Origin: Asanoa hainanensis
GTDB lineage: Bacteria; Actinomycetota; Actinomycetes; Mycobacteriales; Micromonosporaceae
DNA length: 64,000 nt
Assembly (NCBI RefSeq): GCF_900188485.1
Contig: NZ_FZPH01000005.1
Location: 1 to 64,000 of the forward strand
Direction of reading: 5' to 3'
Positions 10,232 through 18,265 of the stretch are shown here, in pieces. How positions within the stretch are numbered: position 1 is the stretch's first letter; each line of letters starts with the position of its first letter. The translations under genes were made by a program, and so were the position numbers. The notes under the pieces are model-generated. The model was not told where the DNA came from. It made no database searches and saw only the letters and a program-made list of their open reading frames with translations.

Positions 10232-11604
10232 CCGAGACGCTGCGCCAGGCCGCTTCCGCGATCGCGCCGCCGGAGGACCCGTGGCCCGCGTTCGTGCGGC
10301 GCGAGCGGCTGCACCGGCGGAACCGCCGCGTCCGGCGAACCGCGCTGGCCGTGGTGGTGGCCGCCGCGGTCGGGGTGCAAACCAACGTGGTGCCGCTGCC
10401 CGGATGGGCCCCTGCGATCGCGCTCGCGTCGCCCTGGTCCGCGCTGGCATCGTCACCGCCGCGGGGCTCGCTGACCGCCGACTCGACGTGGGTTTCCGCG
10501 TTCCGTGACCGGGTGACGGGTCTGCAGGATCCGGACGGCTTCTGGGCGGTGGCCGGCCGCGACCGGATCAAGGTGCTGTACGCCAGCGACGCGCCGGGCC
10601 GCCGGGTGGCGCTCGTGCTCGTACCCCTGCGGTTCGGGTTCGTCACGAGCTGGGAGCTGATCTGGTACGACGGCCCGACCGGAGCCGCGCCGTCCGAGAT
10701 GAGGTACTCCGGCAACGAGTCCGCCGCCAATCCAGTGGTGACGATGACCCAGGTCGACGGTGAGCGCGGCGGGTACGCGCTGGTGATCGGGCCGCCCGAC
10801 GCCACGGTGACGATCAGCGGCGACCCGCGCTACACGGCCCGGGGAGTGGTGGAGCGGCGGGAGCTGGCCAGGTCGGACGGGGGCGGGGTAGGCGTCGTGC
10901 TGCTGCCGCCCGCGGCGTTGCCGCCGGGGCTGGATGCCCGGGTCACCCGGGGTTCGGCGGTGCTCTACGAGGGCGGCGTCTCCGGTGGCTGGGGCTCGTC
11001 GGCGAGCGGGGACCCGTTCGAGCCGTCGGCCGGCTTGTTGACCGACGCGGTGCGGGACGTGCGGGGGCCGGCGCCGTCTCCCGCGGTCCTCGCCAGCTTC
11101 GTGCGGCTGGCGTTGACCGACAGCCAACTGCCGGCCGTTGGCACGACGGTCCGGGTCCGCTGGTCGGGCTCGGTCAACGGGCAGGCGGCCGTGCTGCTCA
11201 CGGTGCAGCCGGCGGGTGGCGGGGTGGTCACCTACGCCTTCCATGGCTCGGAGACGAGCAGCCGCACGGACCTGCGGTTGCTGCTGCCGGCCGCGGGCGC
11301 CTCGGTGCGTCCGGTCGGCTGGCGGCTGCGGGCCGAGGGCGGCGACGACCGGACCGACCGGGTGCTGGTGTCGGCGCCGACGGGCACGGCGACTGCGACG
11401 GTGACGGTCGGCGACGGGTCACCGGTGGCGGTCGCGCTGGACGCGGCAGGCTTCGGCACGGCGACCGTGCCACCGGACCAGCGGGCGACGGTGACGGCGT
11501 ACGCTGCCGACGGGTCGGTCCTGGGCAGCACGCCCGTGCCGCCGTTCGAGAACACCATGTCCCGCCTGCCGGGCGACACCCCGGGGACCCGCGTCGTCCC
11601 GTGA
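10225..11604 (+). CDS. Single-pass membrane protein, likely partner of the ECF sigma factor
   Basis: The 459-residue protein has a short basic N-terminal part and one hydrophobic segment near residues 38-55 (TALAVVVAAAVGVQ). A long extracytoplasmic region follows with beta-rich stretches and no recognised domain. AGGAGG lies 8 bp before the ATG, and the start overlaps the sigma stop. Genes placed this way after SigE-family sigma factors often encode regulators of that sigma. No zinc anti-sigma HxxxCxxC motif is visible, so an anti-sigma role is inference from position only. Confidence 0.7.
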   Translation: MLTETLRQAASAIAPPEDPWPAFVRRERLHRRNRRVRRTALAVVVAAAVGVQTNVVPLPGWAPAIALASPWSALASSPPRGSLTADSTWVSAFRDRVTGLQDPDGFWAVAGRDRIKVLYASDAPGRRVALVLVPLRFGFVTSWELIWYDGPTGAAPSEMRYSGNESAANPVVTMTQVDGERGGYALVIGPPDATVTISGDPRYTARGVVERRELARSDGGGVGVVLLPPAALPPGLDARVTRGSAVLYEGGVSGGWGSSASGDPFEPSAGLLTDAVRDVRGPAPSPAVLASFVRLALTDSQLPAVGTTVRVRWSGSVNGQAAVLLTVQPAGGGVVTYAFHGSETSSRTDLRLLLPAAGASVRPVGWRLRAEGGDDRTDRVLVSAPTGTATATVTVGDGSPVAVALDAAGFGTATVPPDQRATVTAYAADGSVLGSTPVPPFENTMSRLPGDTPGTRVVP

Positions 11605-11607
11605 CGG

Positions 11608-11835
11608 TCATCCCAGCTCCAGCGTGGCCTGGTCGGGATGGTGCTCGTGGCGGTGGGTCCGGCAGGGCCCACCGCCGGTGGCGACGCCGCAGCGGCCCCC
11701 GCGCCGGGTGGCCGCACCGCACTGCACGGCCGGGTCGTGCACGTGGCAGAGCCCGGACGGCCGCGGACCGATGGGACAGCGGAACCCCTTGCGCGTGATC
11801 GCCCGGCAACGCGGGCGGCGTGCTGGCTGGTCCAT
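11608..11835 (-). CDS. Small protein with two Cys/His putative zinc-binding repeats
   Basis: The 75-residue product contains two copies of one pattern: CRAITRKGFRC ending CHVH, then CGAATRRGGRC ending CRTH. Each is C-x(3)-T-x(2)-G-x(2)-C followed by C-x(2)-H, a plausible zinc site found in short bacterial proteins. The function is unknown. It converges on the membrane protein gene, leaving three bases between the stops. Confidence 0.55.
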   Translation of the reverse strand: MDQPARRPRCRAITRKGFRCPIGPRPSGLCHVHDPAVQCGAATRRGGRCGVATGGGPCRTHRHEHHPDQATLELG

Positions 11836-11922
11836 GCGCTCGACGCTAGGAACGCGCCGACTTTCTCAGCGGCCCGCGTGCGAGAAACCGCGCGCATTGA
11901 CGGCAACCGTTACCGTACGGAT

Positions 11923-12036
11923 ATGGAGCCGAAGCGGACGGTACCGGTGCCCGAGGCCACGGTGGCCGGCGACTGGACCATCCTGGGCATCCTCGCCACG
12001 ATCGCCGTCTTCTTGAGACGGCGCCGCAAGGCCTAA
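11923..12036 (+). CDS. Small single-pass membrane peptide (37 residues)
   Basis: ATG 11923 opens a 37-residue frame with a hydrophobic core (WTILGILATIAVFL) and a basic RRRRKA tail, a typical layout for a tail-in membrane microprotein. No clear ribosome binding site is seen. Evidence is limited to the composition and to the lack of a competing gene here. Confidence 0.35.
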   Translation: MEPKRTVPVPEATVAGDWTILGILATIAVFLRRRRKA

Positions 12037-12066
12037 CCCGGACGCGCCGGCGACGGACGCCGAGAC

Positions 12067-12363
12067 CTAGTCGCTGCCGCCGCCCGAACCGCCGCCGCTG
12101 TCCGAGAAGCCGCCGCCGCCGCCGTCGTCGCCGTGCCGCTCGTCGCCGTAGCGGCCGAGCTTCGTACGCCAGAAATGCTCCCCGTCGCCGCGCCCGCGCC
12201 CACCCCGCAGCGCCCGGTTCTCCCGGCGCAGCTCGCGGGTGGCGCGGCGGGCCTGCTCCATGGCCGACAGCCGAGCCCGGCCGCGCCGCCGGACCGAGCG
12301 GAAACCGACGACGAGCAACAGCCCGACCGTCGACACGATGGTCACCACCCAGGTTCCCCTCAT
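12067..12363 (-). CDS. Small membrane protein with Gly/Ser/Asp-rich tail
   Basis: The 98-residue protein has one N-terminal transmembrane helix (WVVTIVSTVGLLLVVGF), a basic charged helical stretch (about residues 25-55, ARRATRELRRENRAL) and a low-complexity tail of Gly, Ser and Asp. ATG 12363 is chosen because longer starts enter the divergent gene. No domain is recognised. Confidence 0.6.
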   Translation of the reverse strand: MRGTWVVTIVSTVGLLLVVGFRSVRRRGRARLSAMEQARRATRELRRENRALRGGRGRGDGEHFWRTKLGRYGDERHGDDGGGGGFSDSGGGSGGGSD

Positions 12364-12463
12364 GTCGACGAGGGTAGATGCGCCGCGCGAGCCACCACCG
12401 GCGCCGGCGTTCAGGTCCGATTTCCGCCGGACCTCGGCCTGCCGAGCGGGTTTGCTGGGGCGC

Positions 12464-13255
12464 ATGACGAACTCGCACCACGACCAGGTCCGCCACTTCG
12501 ACTCGCTGCACCGCGCCGCGCGGCCGTTGGTCCTGCCCAACGCGTGGGATGCCGGTAGCGCGCGGTTGATCGAGGATGCCGGGGCGGCGGCCATCGCCAC
12601 CACCAGTGCTGGCGTCGCCTGGGCGGCCGTGGGTTCACGGGACGACGGGTCCATCGGCCGCGAGCGTGCCGTCGAGGTGGTTGCCCGGGTGGTGGCCGCC
12701 GTCCGGGTGCCGGTGACCGCCGACATCGAGGACGGGTACGACGATCTCGCCAGCACGGTCCGCGGTGTGCTTGACGCGGGCGCGGTCGGGGTCAACATCG
12801 AGGACGGCGTGCAGGCGCACCCCGAGCGGATCGCGATCGCCCGTCGTGCGGCCGGGGGCGGTCTGTTCCTCAACGCCCGCATCGACACCCACCTGCGTGA
12901 GGTCGGCGACCCCGCGACCCGCCTGAAGGAGACCATCGACCGCGCCGCCGCCTACGTCGCCGCCGGCGCGGACGGGATCTTCGTCCCGGGCGTGACGGAC
13001 CCCGAGACCGTTGCCATGCTGGCCAAGGAGATCCAAGCTCCGCTGAACGTCATGGCCGGCCCCGGGTCGCCCACCATCGACGACCTCGCGGCCCTCGGCG
13101 TCGCCCGGGTCAGCGTCGGGCCGGCGATCACCCTGGCCGCGTACGCCGCGATCCAGACCGCCGCCCGCGAGCTGCTCACCACAGGCACCTACGCCGCGCT
13201 GGGCACGGGCTTCGCGGAGATCGACGCGCTCATGGGACGTCACTCACGCGGGTGA
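12464..13255 (+). CDS. Isocitrate lyase / PEP mutase family protein
   Basis: The 263-residue TIM-barrel enzyme has family signatures: LPNAWDAGSARLIEDAG near residue 23, TADIEDGYDD near 87 with the metal-binding acidic residues, GVNIEDG near 108, and LNARIDTHL near 134. Such proteins cleave or rearrange C-C or C-P bonds next to a carboxylate, such as methylisocitrate-type lyases. The catalytic Cys loop (KKCGH) of true isocitrate lyases is not visible, so the substrate is open. Its 3' end overlaps the convergent cyclotransferase-like gene by 16 bp. Confidence 0.85.
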   Translation: MTNSHHDQVRHFDSLHRAARPLVLPNAWDAGSARLIEDAGAAAIATTSAGVAWAAVGSRDDGSIGRERAVEVVARVVAAVRVPVTADIEDGYDDLASTVRGVLDAGAVGVNIEDGVQAHPERIAIARRAAGGGLFLNARIDTHLREVGDPATRLKETIDRAAAYVAAGADGIFVPGVTDPETVAMLAKEIQAPLNVMAGPGSPTIDDLAALGVARVSVGPAITLAAYAAIQTAARELLTTGTYAALGTGFAEIDALMGRHSRG

Positions 13256-13839
13256 TCGGCGTACGGATGTGTCGGCTCGCCCCACTTGCGCCTGTCGAGC
13301 TCGACCACCCGTACGCCGGCGGGAATCTCGATCAGGTCGTCTGCACGCAGTCGGTCCAGATACGGCCGCCAGATGACCGCCGATCCCTGGCTGACGCCGC
13401 GGTGCGCGGCACGGACGGCTGATTCCTTGCCCACGTAGGTCCACACGACGTCCGGCTTGACGTCGTCGGGAACACCGGAGAGGTCCACGTCCGCCGTGAC
13501 GTCGACGCGGTCGTAGTTCTTCTCGCGCTCGTCGAGTTGGCCCAGCACGTCAGGCGGGACCAGCACCAGGGCGCCGCGGGTCCGCGATCCCGGCTCCCGG
13601 TCGAGGTTCAGGAACAGCACCTGGCCGTCGAGGCGGTCGGACGTCCCGGGCCGGTAGTAGGCGACGGCCCGGGCCGGATCGGTGTTGTCCGTGCAGACCG
13701 TCCACGCGCGCTTCCAGTTGTGGAGGCCGACCAGGAAGTAGTTCTCACCGCGAACGGCGTTCCCGCCCACCTGCCGGACCGTGTCCGGGTGAGCGAGGGA
13801 GCCGTAGCCGAAGATCGCATACACGACCGATGATCGCAC
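13240..13839 (-). CDS. Gamma-glutamylcyclotransferase-like protein
   Basis: The 199-residue protein begins with FGYGSLAHPDTV near residue 10, the nucleotide-free GGCT/AIG2 fold signature that binds gamma-glutamyl groups. ALVLVPPDVLGQLDEREKNYDRV near 90-112 matches the family region carrying the catalytic Glu. It probably releases 5-oxoproline from a gamma-glutamyl compound, but the substrate is unknown. GTG 13839 is the longest start; an internal GTG just before the YAIFGYGSL segment is possible. Confidence 0.75.
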   Translation of the reverse strand: MRSSVVYAIFGYGSLAHPDTVRQVGGNAVRGENYFLVGLHNWKRAWTVCTDNTDPARAVAYYRPGTSDRLDGQVLFLNLDREPGSRTRGALVLVPPDVLGQLDEREKNYDRVDVTADVDLSGVPDDVKPDVVWTYVGKESAVRAAHRGVSQGSAVIWRPYLDRLRADDLIEIPAGVRVVELDRRKWGEPTHPYADHPRE

Positions 13840-13896
13840 GGTCAGTGACCGCAGCCGCGTGGGCCGGGGAGGTGAACCCGGCCCACCGGCTCGGTG

Positions 13897-14319
13897 CTAG
13901 TAGCAGGGCGTCGGGCTTAGTTGGATCTTCCAGACCGGGTTCCAGTCCAGCGCCGGGTCTGGGTCGTTGGGCGGGATGCACTCGATCTCGGCGCCGTTCT
14001 GGCCCAGCAGTCGCATCGACGCGTCGTCCATCTGCATGTTGAACGCCTGGCCGCCGGTGATCCAGTTGCTCAGGTTGTACGTCCCGTAGTGGTAGAACCG
14101 GAAGACGTACCGGAAACCGATTCCCGGACCGTCGCGGTAGACCACGGCGCACGCGTACCCGGTGGGGCATTGCGGGACGATCTGGTTCGTGAGCTCCGGG
14201 ATCACCCTCGGCGACGTCGACGGCGTCGGGGCGGCCAGGGCCGCAGTCGGTGTCAGGACCGCCGTCAACAGTGCGATCAGCACGCCGACCAGACCGACGC
14301 TCAGAACTTTGCGTTTCAC
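13897..14319 (-). CDS. Secreted small protein, peptidase inhibitor I36-like
   Basis: The 140-residue product has a clear signal peptide (basic MKRK, hydrophobic core, cleavage after ALA-A near residue 29). The mature part has CPTGYACAVVYRD, FRFYHYGTYNLSNW and a late CIPPND; this resembles beta/gamma-crystallin-like I36 proteins of actinomycetes, with Cys residues suited to disulfides. AGGAGG sits 6 bp before GTG 14319, a strong start. It is likely extracellular; target unknown. Confidence 0.6.
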   Translation of the reverse strand: MKRKVLSVGLVGVLIALLTAVLTPTAALAAPTPSTSPRVIPELTNQIVPQCPTGYACAVVYRDGPGIGFRYVFRFYHYGTYNLSNWITGGQAFNMQMDDASMRLLGQNGAEIECIPPNDPDPALDWNPVWKIQLSPTPCY

Positions 14320-14409
14320 TCGGGCCTCCTGTTAGGACGGATCGGATCGGATGCCCGCACTCTGGCAACGAGTGCTTTACCAAGGCTTTATCGCCGGTAA
14401 CCTGTTCAA

Positions 14410-15477
14410 GTGGTTACTCGACTGAGCTGGGACCAGGTCCTCCGGTGGCGGATGCGCCGGCATCACCTCGCCGACGACAAGGCGGCCGATCCCGTCGCCG
14501 TTGCGCGCCGGGTCGTCGGGGTGCACGCCCAGGTCGCCGCTTCGGCGGTCACCGCGACCAATCTCCGCACAGGCGGAACCCACCAGCTCGACACGCTGCT
14601 GTACGGCGAGCGCACCCTCGTCCGCACCTGGGCCGCCCGCGGCACCCTGCACCTGCTGCCGGCCGACGACTTCCCGCACTGGGTGGCGGCGATGTCGACG
14701 CGGACGCGGGACAAGACCAACTCGTGGTTGAGGTACAACAGCGTGACCGCCGCGCAGATGGCCGACCTCCTGGCCGCGCTGCCGGACGTGTTGACCGACG
14801 AGCCGCTCACCCGCGAGGAGCTCGCCGACGCGATCATCACGGCCACCGGGCACCGAGAGCTCAAGGACCGGCTGACCCAGGGCTTCGGCACGATCCTCAA
14901 GCCCGCCGCGTTCCGGGGCCTGCTCTGCTCCGGGCCACCGCGCGGACGCAACGTCACCTTCGTCGCGCCCCGGCGCTGGCTCGGCGACTGGGAGCCGGTC
15001 GAGACCGGGGCCGCGATCGACCGGCTGGCCACCGACTACCTCGGCGCGTACGGGCCGGCCACCCCCGAGGAGTTCGCCCGCTGGTTCGACCTGACTCCGG
15101 CGTTGGCGAAGAAGTCGTTCCGGCGAATCGAAGGGGGCCTCGCGCCGGTCGAGGTCGACGGCACACCGATGTGGCTGCCGGAAGCACACCTGAAAGAGCT
15201 GCCGAGAAAAGCAGCACAGCGGGCGGTGCTGCTGCCCGCCTTCGACCCGTACATCACCGGGAGCACGCGGCAGCTCGAGCGGATCGGCGCCGCGGGGCAC
15301 AAGGCCGCCGTCTCGCGGCCGCAGGGTTGGATCTCGCCCACCGTCGTCGTCGACGGGTGGGTGCGGGGTGTCTGGGAGCCCGACACAGGCGAGATCACCT
15401 GGTTCGGGACGATCCCGGCGACGGTACGCCGCACGGTCCAAAGCTTGATCGACGCGAACCTCTCGACTGGCGGGTGA
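14410..15477 (+). CDS. AlkZ-like winged-helix DNA glycosylase family protein
   Basis: The 355-residue HTH_42/AlkZ superfamily protein has tandem winged helices. The N-terminal segment VVGVHAQVAASA (near residues 35-46) occupies the catalytic Q-x-Q/D position of AlkZ enzymes, here H-A-Q. TWAARGTLHLLPADDF near 73-88 and LPAFDPYITGSTRQ near 275 are family hallmarks. Relatives excise bulky alkylated or crosslinked bases and protect antibiotic producers. No biosynthetic cluster adjoins it. GTG 14410 follows the divergent secreted-protein gene by 90 bp. Confidence 0.75.
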   Translation: MVTRLSWDQVLRWRMRRHHLADDKAADPVAVARRVVGVHAQVAASAVTATNLRTGGTHQLDTLLYGERTLVRTWAARGTLHLLPADDFPHWVAAMSTRTRDKTNSWLRYNSVTAAQMADLLAALPDVLTDEPLTREELADAIITATGHRELKDRLTQGFGTILKPAAFRGLLCSGPPRGRNVTFVAPRRWLGDWEPVETGAAIDRLATDYLGAYGPATPEEFARWFDLTPALAKKSFRRIEGGLAPVEVDGTPMWLPEAHLKELPRKAAQRAVLLPAFDPYITGSTRQLERIGAAGHKAAVSRPQGWISPTVVVDGWVRGVWEPDTGEITWFGTIPATVRRTVQSLIDANLSTGG

Positions 15478-15508
15478 GACCGGGGTTACAGTCCGAGCCA
15501 GTTTCGGC

Positions 15509-15522
15509 TTACCTGCCGGTAA
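15509..15522. promoter_or_regulatory. Short inverted repeat upstream of the beta-glucosidase gene
   Basis: TTACC (15509-15513) and GGTAA (15518-15522) flank TGCC, 26 bp before the start codon and just ahead of AGGAGG (15531-15536). It could be an operator for the glucosidase/MFS operon. It does not match the CebR-type operator of actinomycetes. Confidence 0.3.
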
Positions 15523-15547
15523 CGCTACCTAGGAGGCGCGGAAGCTG

Positions 15548-16864
15548 ATGCCGGAGCTGCCAGGCGGGTTCCTCTGGGGAGTGTCCACCTCCGCGTACCA
15601 GATCGAGGGCGCGACCACCGAAGACGGCCGCGGCACGTCGATCTGGGACACCTTCAGCGCGACACCGGGCCGTATCGTCGACGGGACCACCGGCGCGGTA
15701 GCGACCGACTCCTACCACCGCTTTCCCGAGGACATCGCGCTGATGCGGGAGCTCGGCGTCGGCGCGTACCGGTTCTCCGTCGCCTGGCCCCGCGTCCAAC
15801 CCGACGGCATCGGGCCGGCCAACGCCGCCGGGCTCGACTACTACGAGCGGCTCGTCGACGAGCTGCTCGACGCGGGCATCGCGCCGGTCGCCACGCTCTT
15901 CCACTGGGACCTTCCGCAGACCCTCCAGGATCGCGGCGGCTGGCTCGACCGCGAGACCGCACACCGCTTCGGCGAGTACGCCGCCCTGGTCTCGCGCCGG
16001 CTCGGCGACCGGGTGCGGATGTGGATCACGCTGAACGAGCCGTTCGTGCACATGTCGCTCGGCTACGCGCTGGGCACCCACGCGCCGGGCGAGCAACTCC
16101 TGTTCGAGGCGTTCCCCGTCGCGCACCACCAGCTGCTCGGGCACGGGCTCGCGGTGGCGGCGCTGCGCGACCACTCCGGCAGTCCCGTCGCGATCGCCAA
16201 CAACTACTCGCCCGCGCGGCCGGTGCCGGGCTCCGCCGCCGACCTGGCCGCCGCGGCCGCGTACGACGCGCTGCACAACCGGGTGTTCACCGACCCGCTG
16301 CTCGGCCTCGGCTATCCCGAGGGCGCCGCCGACCTGTCGGTCGTCCGCGACGGCGACCTCGACGTGATCGCGACGCCGATCGACGCGTTGGGCGTCAACT
16401 ACTACAACCCGACCGGCGTACGCGGCCCGGAGGACGGCAGTCCGCTGCCCTTCGAGATGGTGCCGCTGGACGACTACCCGACCACGGCGTTCGGCTGGCC
16501 GGTGGCCCCGGACGGACTGCGCGAGCTGCTGGTGACGCTGCACGGTCGCTACGGGCGTCAGCTGCCGCCGATCTACATCACGGAGAGCGGCTGCGCGTAC
16601 GACGACGTGGTCTCCGCCGACGGCACCTGCGAAGACCCCGACCGGATCGCCTATCTCGACGGGCACCTGGCCGCCCTGCGCGACGCCCAGGCCGACGGGG
16701 TCGACGTGCGCGGCTACTTCGTCTGGTCGCTGCTCGACAACTGGGAGTGGGCCGAGGGGTTCACCAAGCGGTTCGGGCTGGTGCACGTCGACTTCGAGAG
16801 TTTGACGCGTACGCCGAAGAGCTCCTTCGCATGGCTGCGGGAGCGCATCCGTGACCACCGTTGA
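15548..16864 (+). CDS. GH1 family beta-glucosidase
   Basis: The 438-residue GH1 enzyme hydrolyses beta-glucosides such as cellobiose in the cytosol (no signal peptide). It has the N-terminal GFLWGVSTSAYQIEG, acid/base Glu in TLNEP near residue 162, nucleophile Glu in YITESG near 345, and SLLDNWEWAEGF near 397, lining the active site. Length is normal. AGGAGG precedes the ATG. The stop overlaps the MFS transporter start by 14 bp, so uptake and hydrolysis of the sugar are probably coupled. Confidence 0.93.
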   Translation: MPELPGGFLWGVSTSAYQIEGATTEDGRGTSIWDTFSATPGRIVDGTTGAVATDSYHRFPEDIALMRELGVGAYRFSVAWPRVQPDGIGPANAAGLDYYERLVDELLDAGIAPVATLFHWDLPQTLQDRGGWLDRETAHRFGEYAALVSRRLGDRVRMWITLNEPFVHMSLGYALGTHAPGEQLLFEAFPVAHHQLLGHGLAVAALRDHSGSPVAIANNYSPARPVPGSAADLAAAAAYDALHNRVFTDPLLGLGYPEGAADLSVVRDGDLDVIATPIDALGVNYYNPTGVRGPEDGSPLPFEMVPLDDYPTTAFGWPVAPDGLRELLVTLHGRYGRQLPPIYITESGCAYDDVVSADGTCEDPDRIAYLDGHLAALRDAQADGVDVRGYFVWSLLDNWEWAEGFTKRFGLVHVDFESLTRTPKSSFAWLRERIRDHR

Positions 16865-18128
16865 CCCGGAGGCGTCCGCCCTGCCTGCGGCGCTGGCCGA
16901 GCCGACGGTACGGGTCCGGCGAGGCTGGATCGCGCTGCTCTTCTCGGCCAACCTCGGCGTCTGGATGGCCTTCTTCACGCCGATCCAGATCCTGCTGCCC
17001 AACCAGGTCGCCGACATCGCACCCGGCCACAAGGAGACGGCCCTGGCGTGGGCGATGGGCTTCGGCGCGCTCGCCGCGATCGTGGCCAACCCGGTCGCCG
17101 GCGCGTTCTCCGACCGGACGACGCTGACCATCGGCGGCAGGCGCTTCGGGCGCCGGCACGTCTGGACGGTCGGCGGCGCGGTGCTGGGCGCGCTGTCACT
17201 GCTGGCGCTGGCCCAACAGCAGACGATCCTCGGCGTCACGCTCGCCTGGGTCGCCGCCCAGGCCTGCTTCAACGCGATGCTGGCGGCGTTGACGGCCGCG
17301 CTCCCCGACCGGGTGCCGGTCGACCAGCGCGGCGGCGTGTCCGGCTGGGCCGGCATCCCGCAGGCGCTCGGCCTGGTGATCGGCGCGGTGCTGGTCACCA
17401 CGGTGTTCACCGGCACGATGTCGGGCTACGTCGCGGTGGCGGTCGCCGTACTCCTGCTCGGGCTGCCCTTCGCACTTCTCACCGGCGACGACCCGCTGCC
17501 GCGCGACCACCGACCACCGTTCTCGTGGGGTGCGCTCGTGCGCGGCATGTGGGTCAGCCCGCGCCGCCACCCGGATTTCGCGTGGGCCTGGGGCACCCGC
17601 TTCCTCGTGCAGGTCGGCAACGCGCTCGGCACGCTGTACCTGCTCTACTTCCTCGAGGACGGGGTGCACTACGCCGACCCCGAGGGCGGCCTGCTGATCC
17701 TGATCCTGCTCTACACGGCCGGGATGATGGCCACGGCGGTGTACGCGGGGCGCCTGTCCGACCGGTCCGGCCGGCGCAAGGTCTTCGTGATCTGGTCCGG
17801 CGTGATCATGGCCGTGGCCGCGCTCATCCTGGCGATCTGGCCGGTCTGGACGGCGGCGGTGGTCGCGGCGGTGCTGCTCGGCGCCGGCTACGGGGCCTAC
17901 CTGGCGGTCGACGCGGCGCTGATCACCCAGGTGCTGCCGGCGGCGACGAGCCGGGGCCAGGACCTCGGCGTGATCAACATCGCCAACTCAGCACCGCAGG
18001 CCCTGGGTCCGTTCTGCGCGGCCTGGATCGTGGTCTACCTGGGCGGATACCCCACGTTGTACGCGGCGACGGCGCTCGTGACGCTGCTCGGCAGCGTGCT
18101 GGTGCGGAAGATCCGCTCGGTCCCCTAG
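16851..18128 (+). CDS. MFS transporter, probably for the GH1 substrate
   Basis: The 425-residue protein has about 12 hydrophobic segments. The MFS loop motifs are present: GAFSDRTTLTIGGRRFGRRH between helices 2 and 3, and GRLSDRSGRRK in the second half. GTG 16851 lies within the end of the glucosidase gene, indicating translational coupling. The partner gene suggests a beta-glucoside or disaccharide importer, but a drug-efflux or sugar-efflux role cannot be excluded from sequence. Confidence 0.85.
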   Translation: MTTVDPEASALPAALAEPTVRVRRGWIALLFSANLGVWMAFFTPIQILLPNQVADIAPGHKETALAWAMGFGALAAIVANPVAGAFSDRTTLTIGGRRFGRRHVWTVGGAVLGALSLLALAQQQTILGVTLAWVAAQACFNAMLAALTAALPDRVPVDQRGGVSGWAGIPQALGLVIGAVLVTTVFTGTMSGYVAVAVAVLLLGLPFALLTGDDPLPRDHRPPFSWGALVRGMWVSPRRHPDFAWAWGTRFLVQVGNALGTLYLLYFLEDGVHYADPEGGLLILILLYTAGMMATAVYAGRLSDRSGRRKVFVIWSGVIMAVAALILAIWPVWTAAVVAAVLLGAGYGAYLAVDAALITQVLPAATSRGQDLGVINIANSAPQALGPFCAAWIVVYLGGYPTLYAATALVTLLGSVLVRKIRSVP

Positions 18129-18144
18129 AACCGGACATTTTTCG

Positions 18145-18219
18145 CGCCCTTGCTCTGCTTCCATATGCGCATCGCCGCGTCGCCTGGGGTGATGCGTATA
18201 TGGAGGCAGAGCAAAGGCG
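18145..18219. repeat. Very long near-perfect inverted repeat between the MFS gene and gltX
   Basis: The arms 18145-18176 and 18188-18219 pair over 31 of 32 positions (three are G-T pairs, one a C-A mismatch), around an 11-nt loop. All three non-Watson-Crick pairs in the inner 27 bp are G-U compatible in RNA from the + strand. No T run follows on either strand. Confidence 0.85.
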
Positions 18220-18265
18220 GAAACCTGGTGGCGGGCTGGTCGGGGGTCGCCCGTAGGCTTGGCGC

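Noticed and set aside
18145-18219. Large inverted repeat as a simple terminator
   Set aside because: There is no T run on either strand, and the stem is several times longer than needed.
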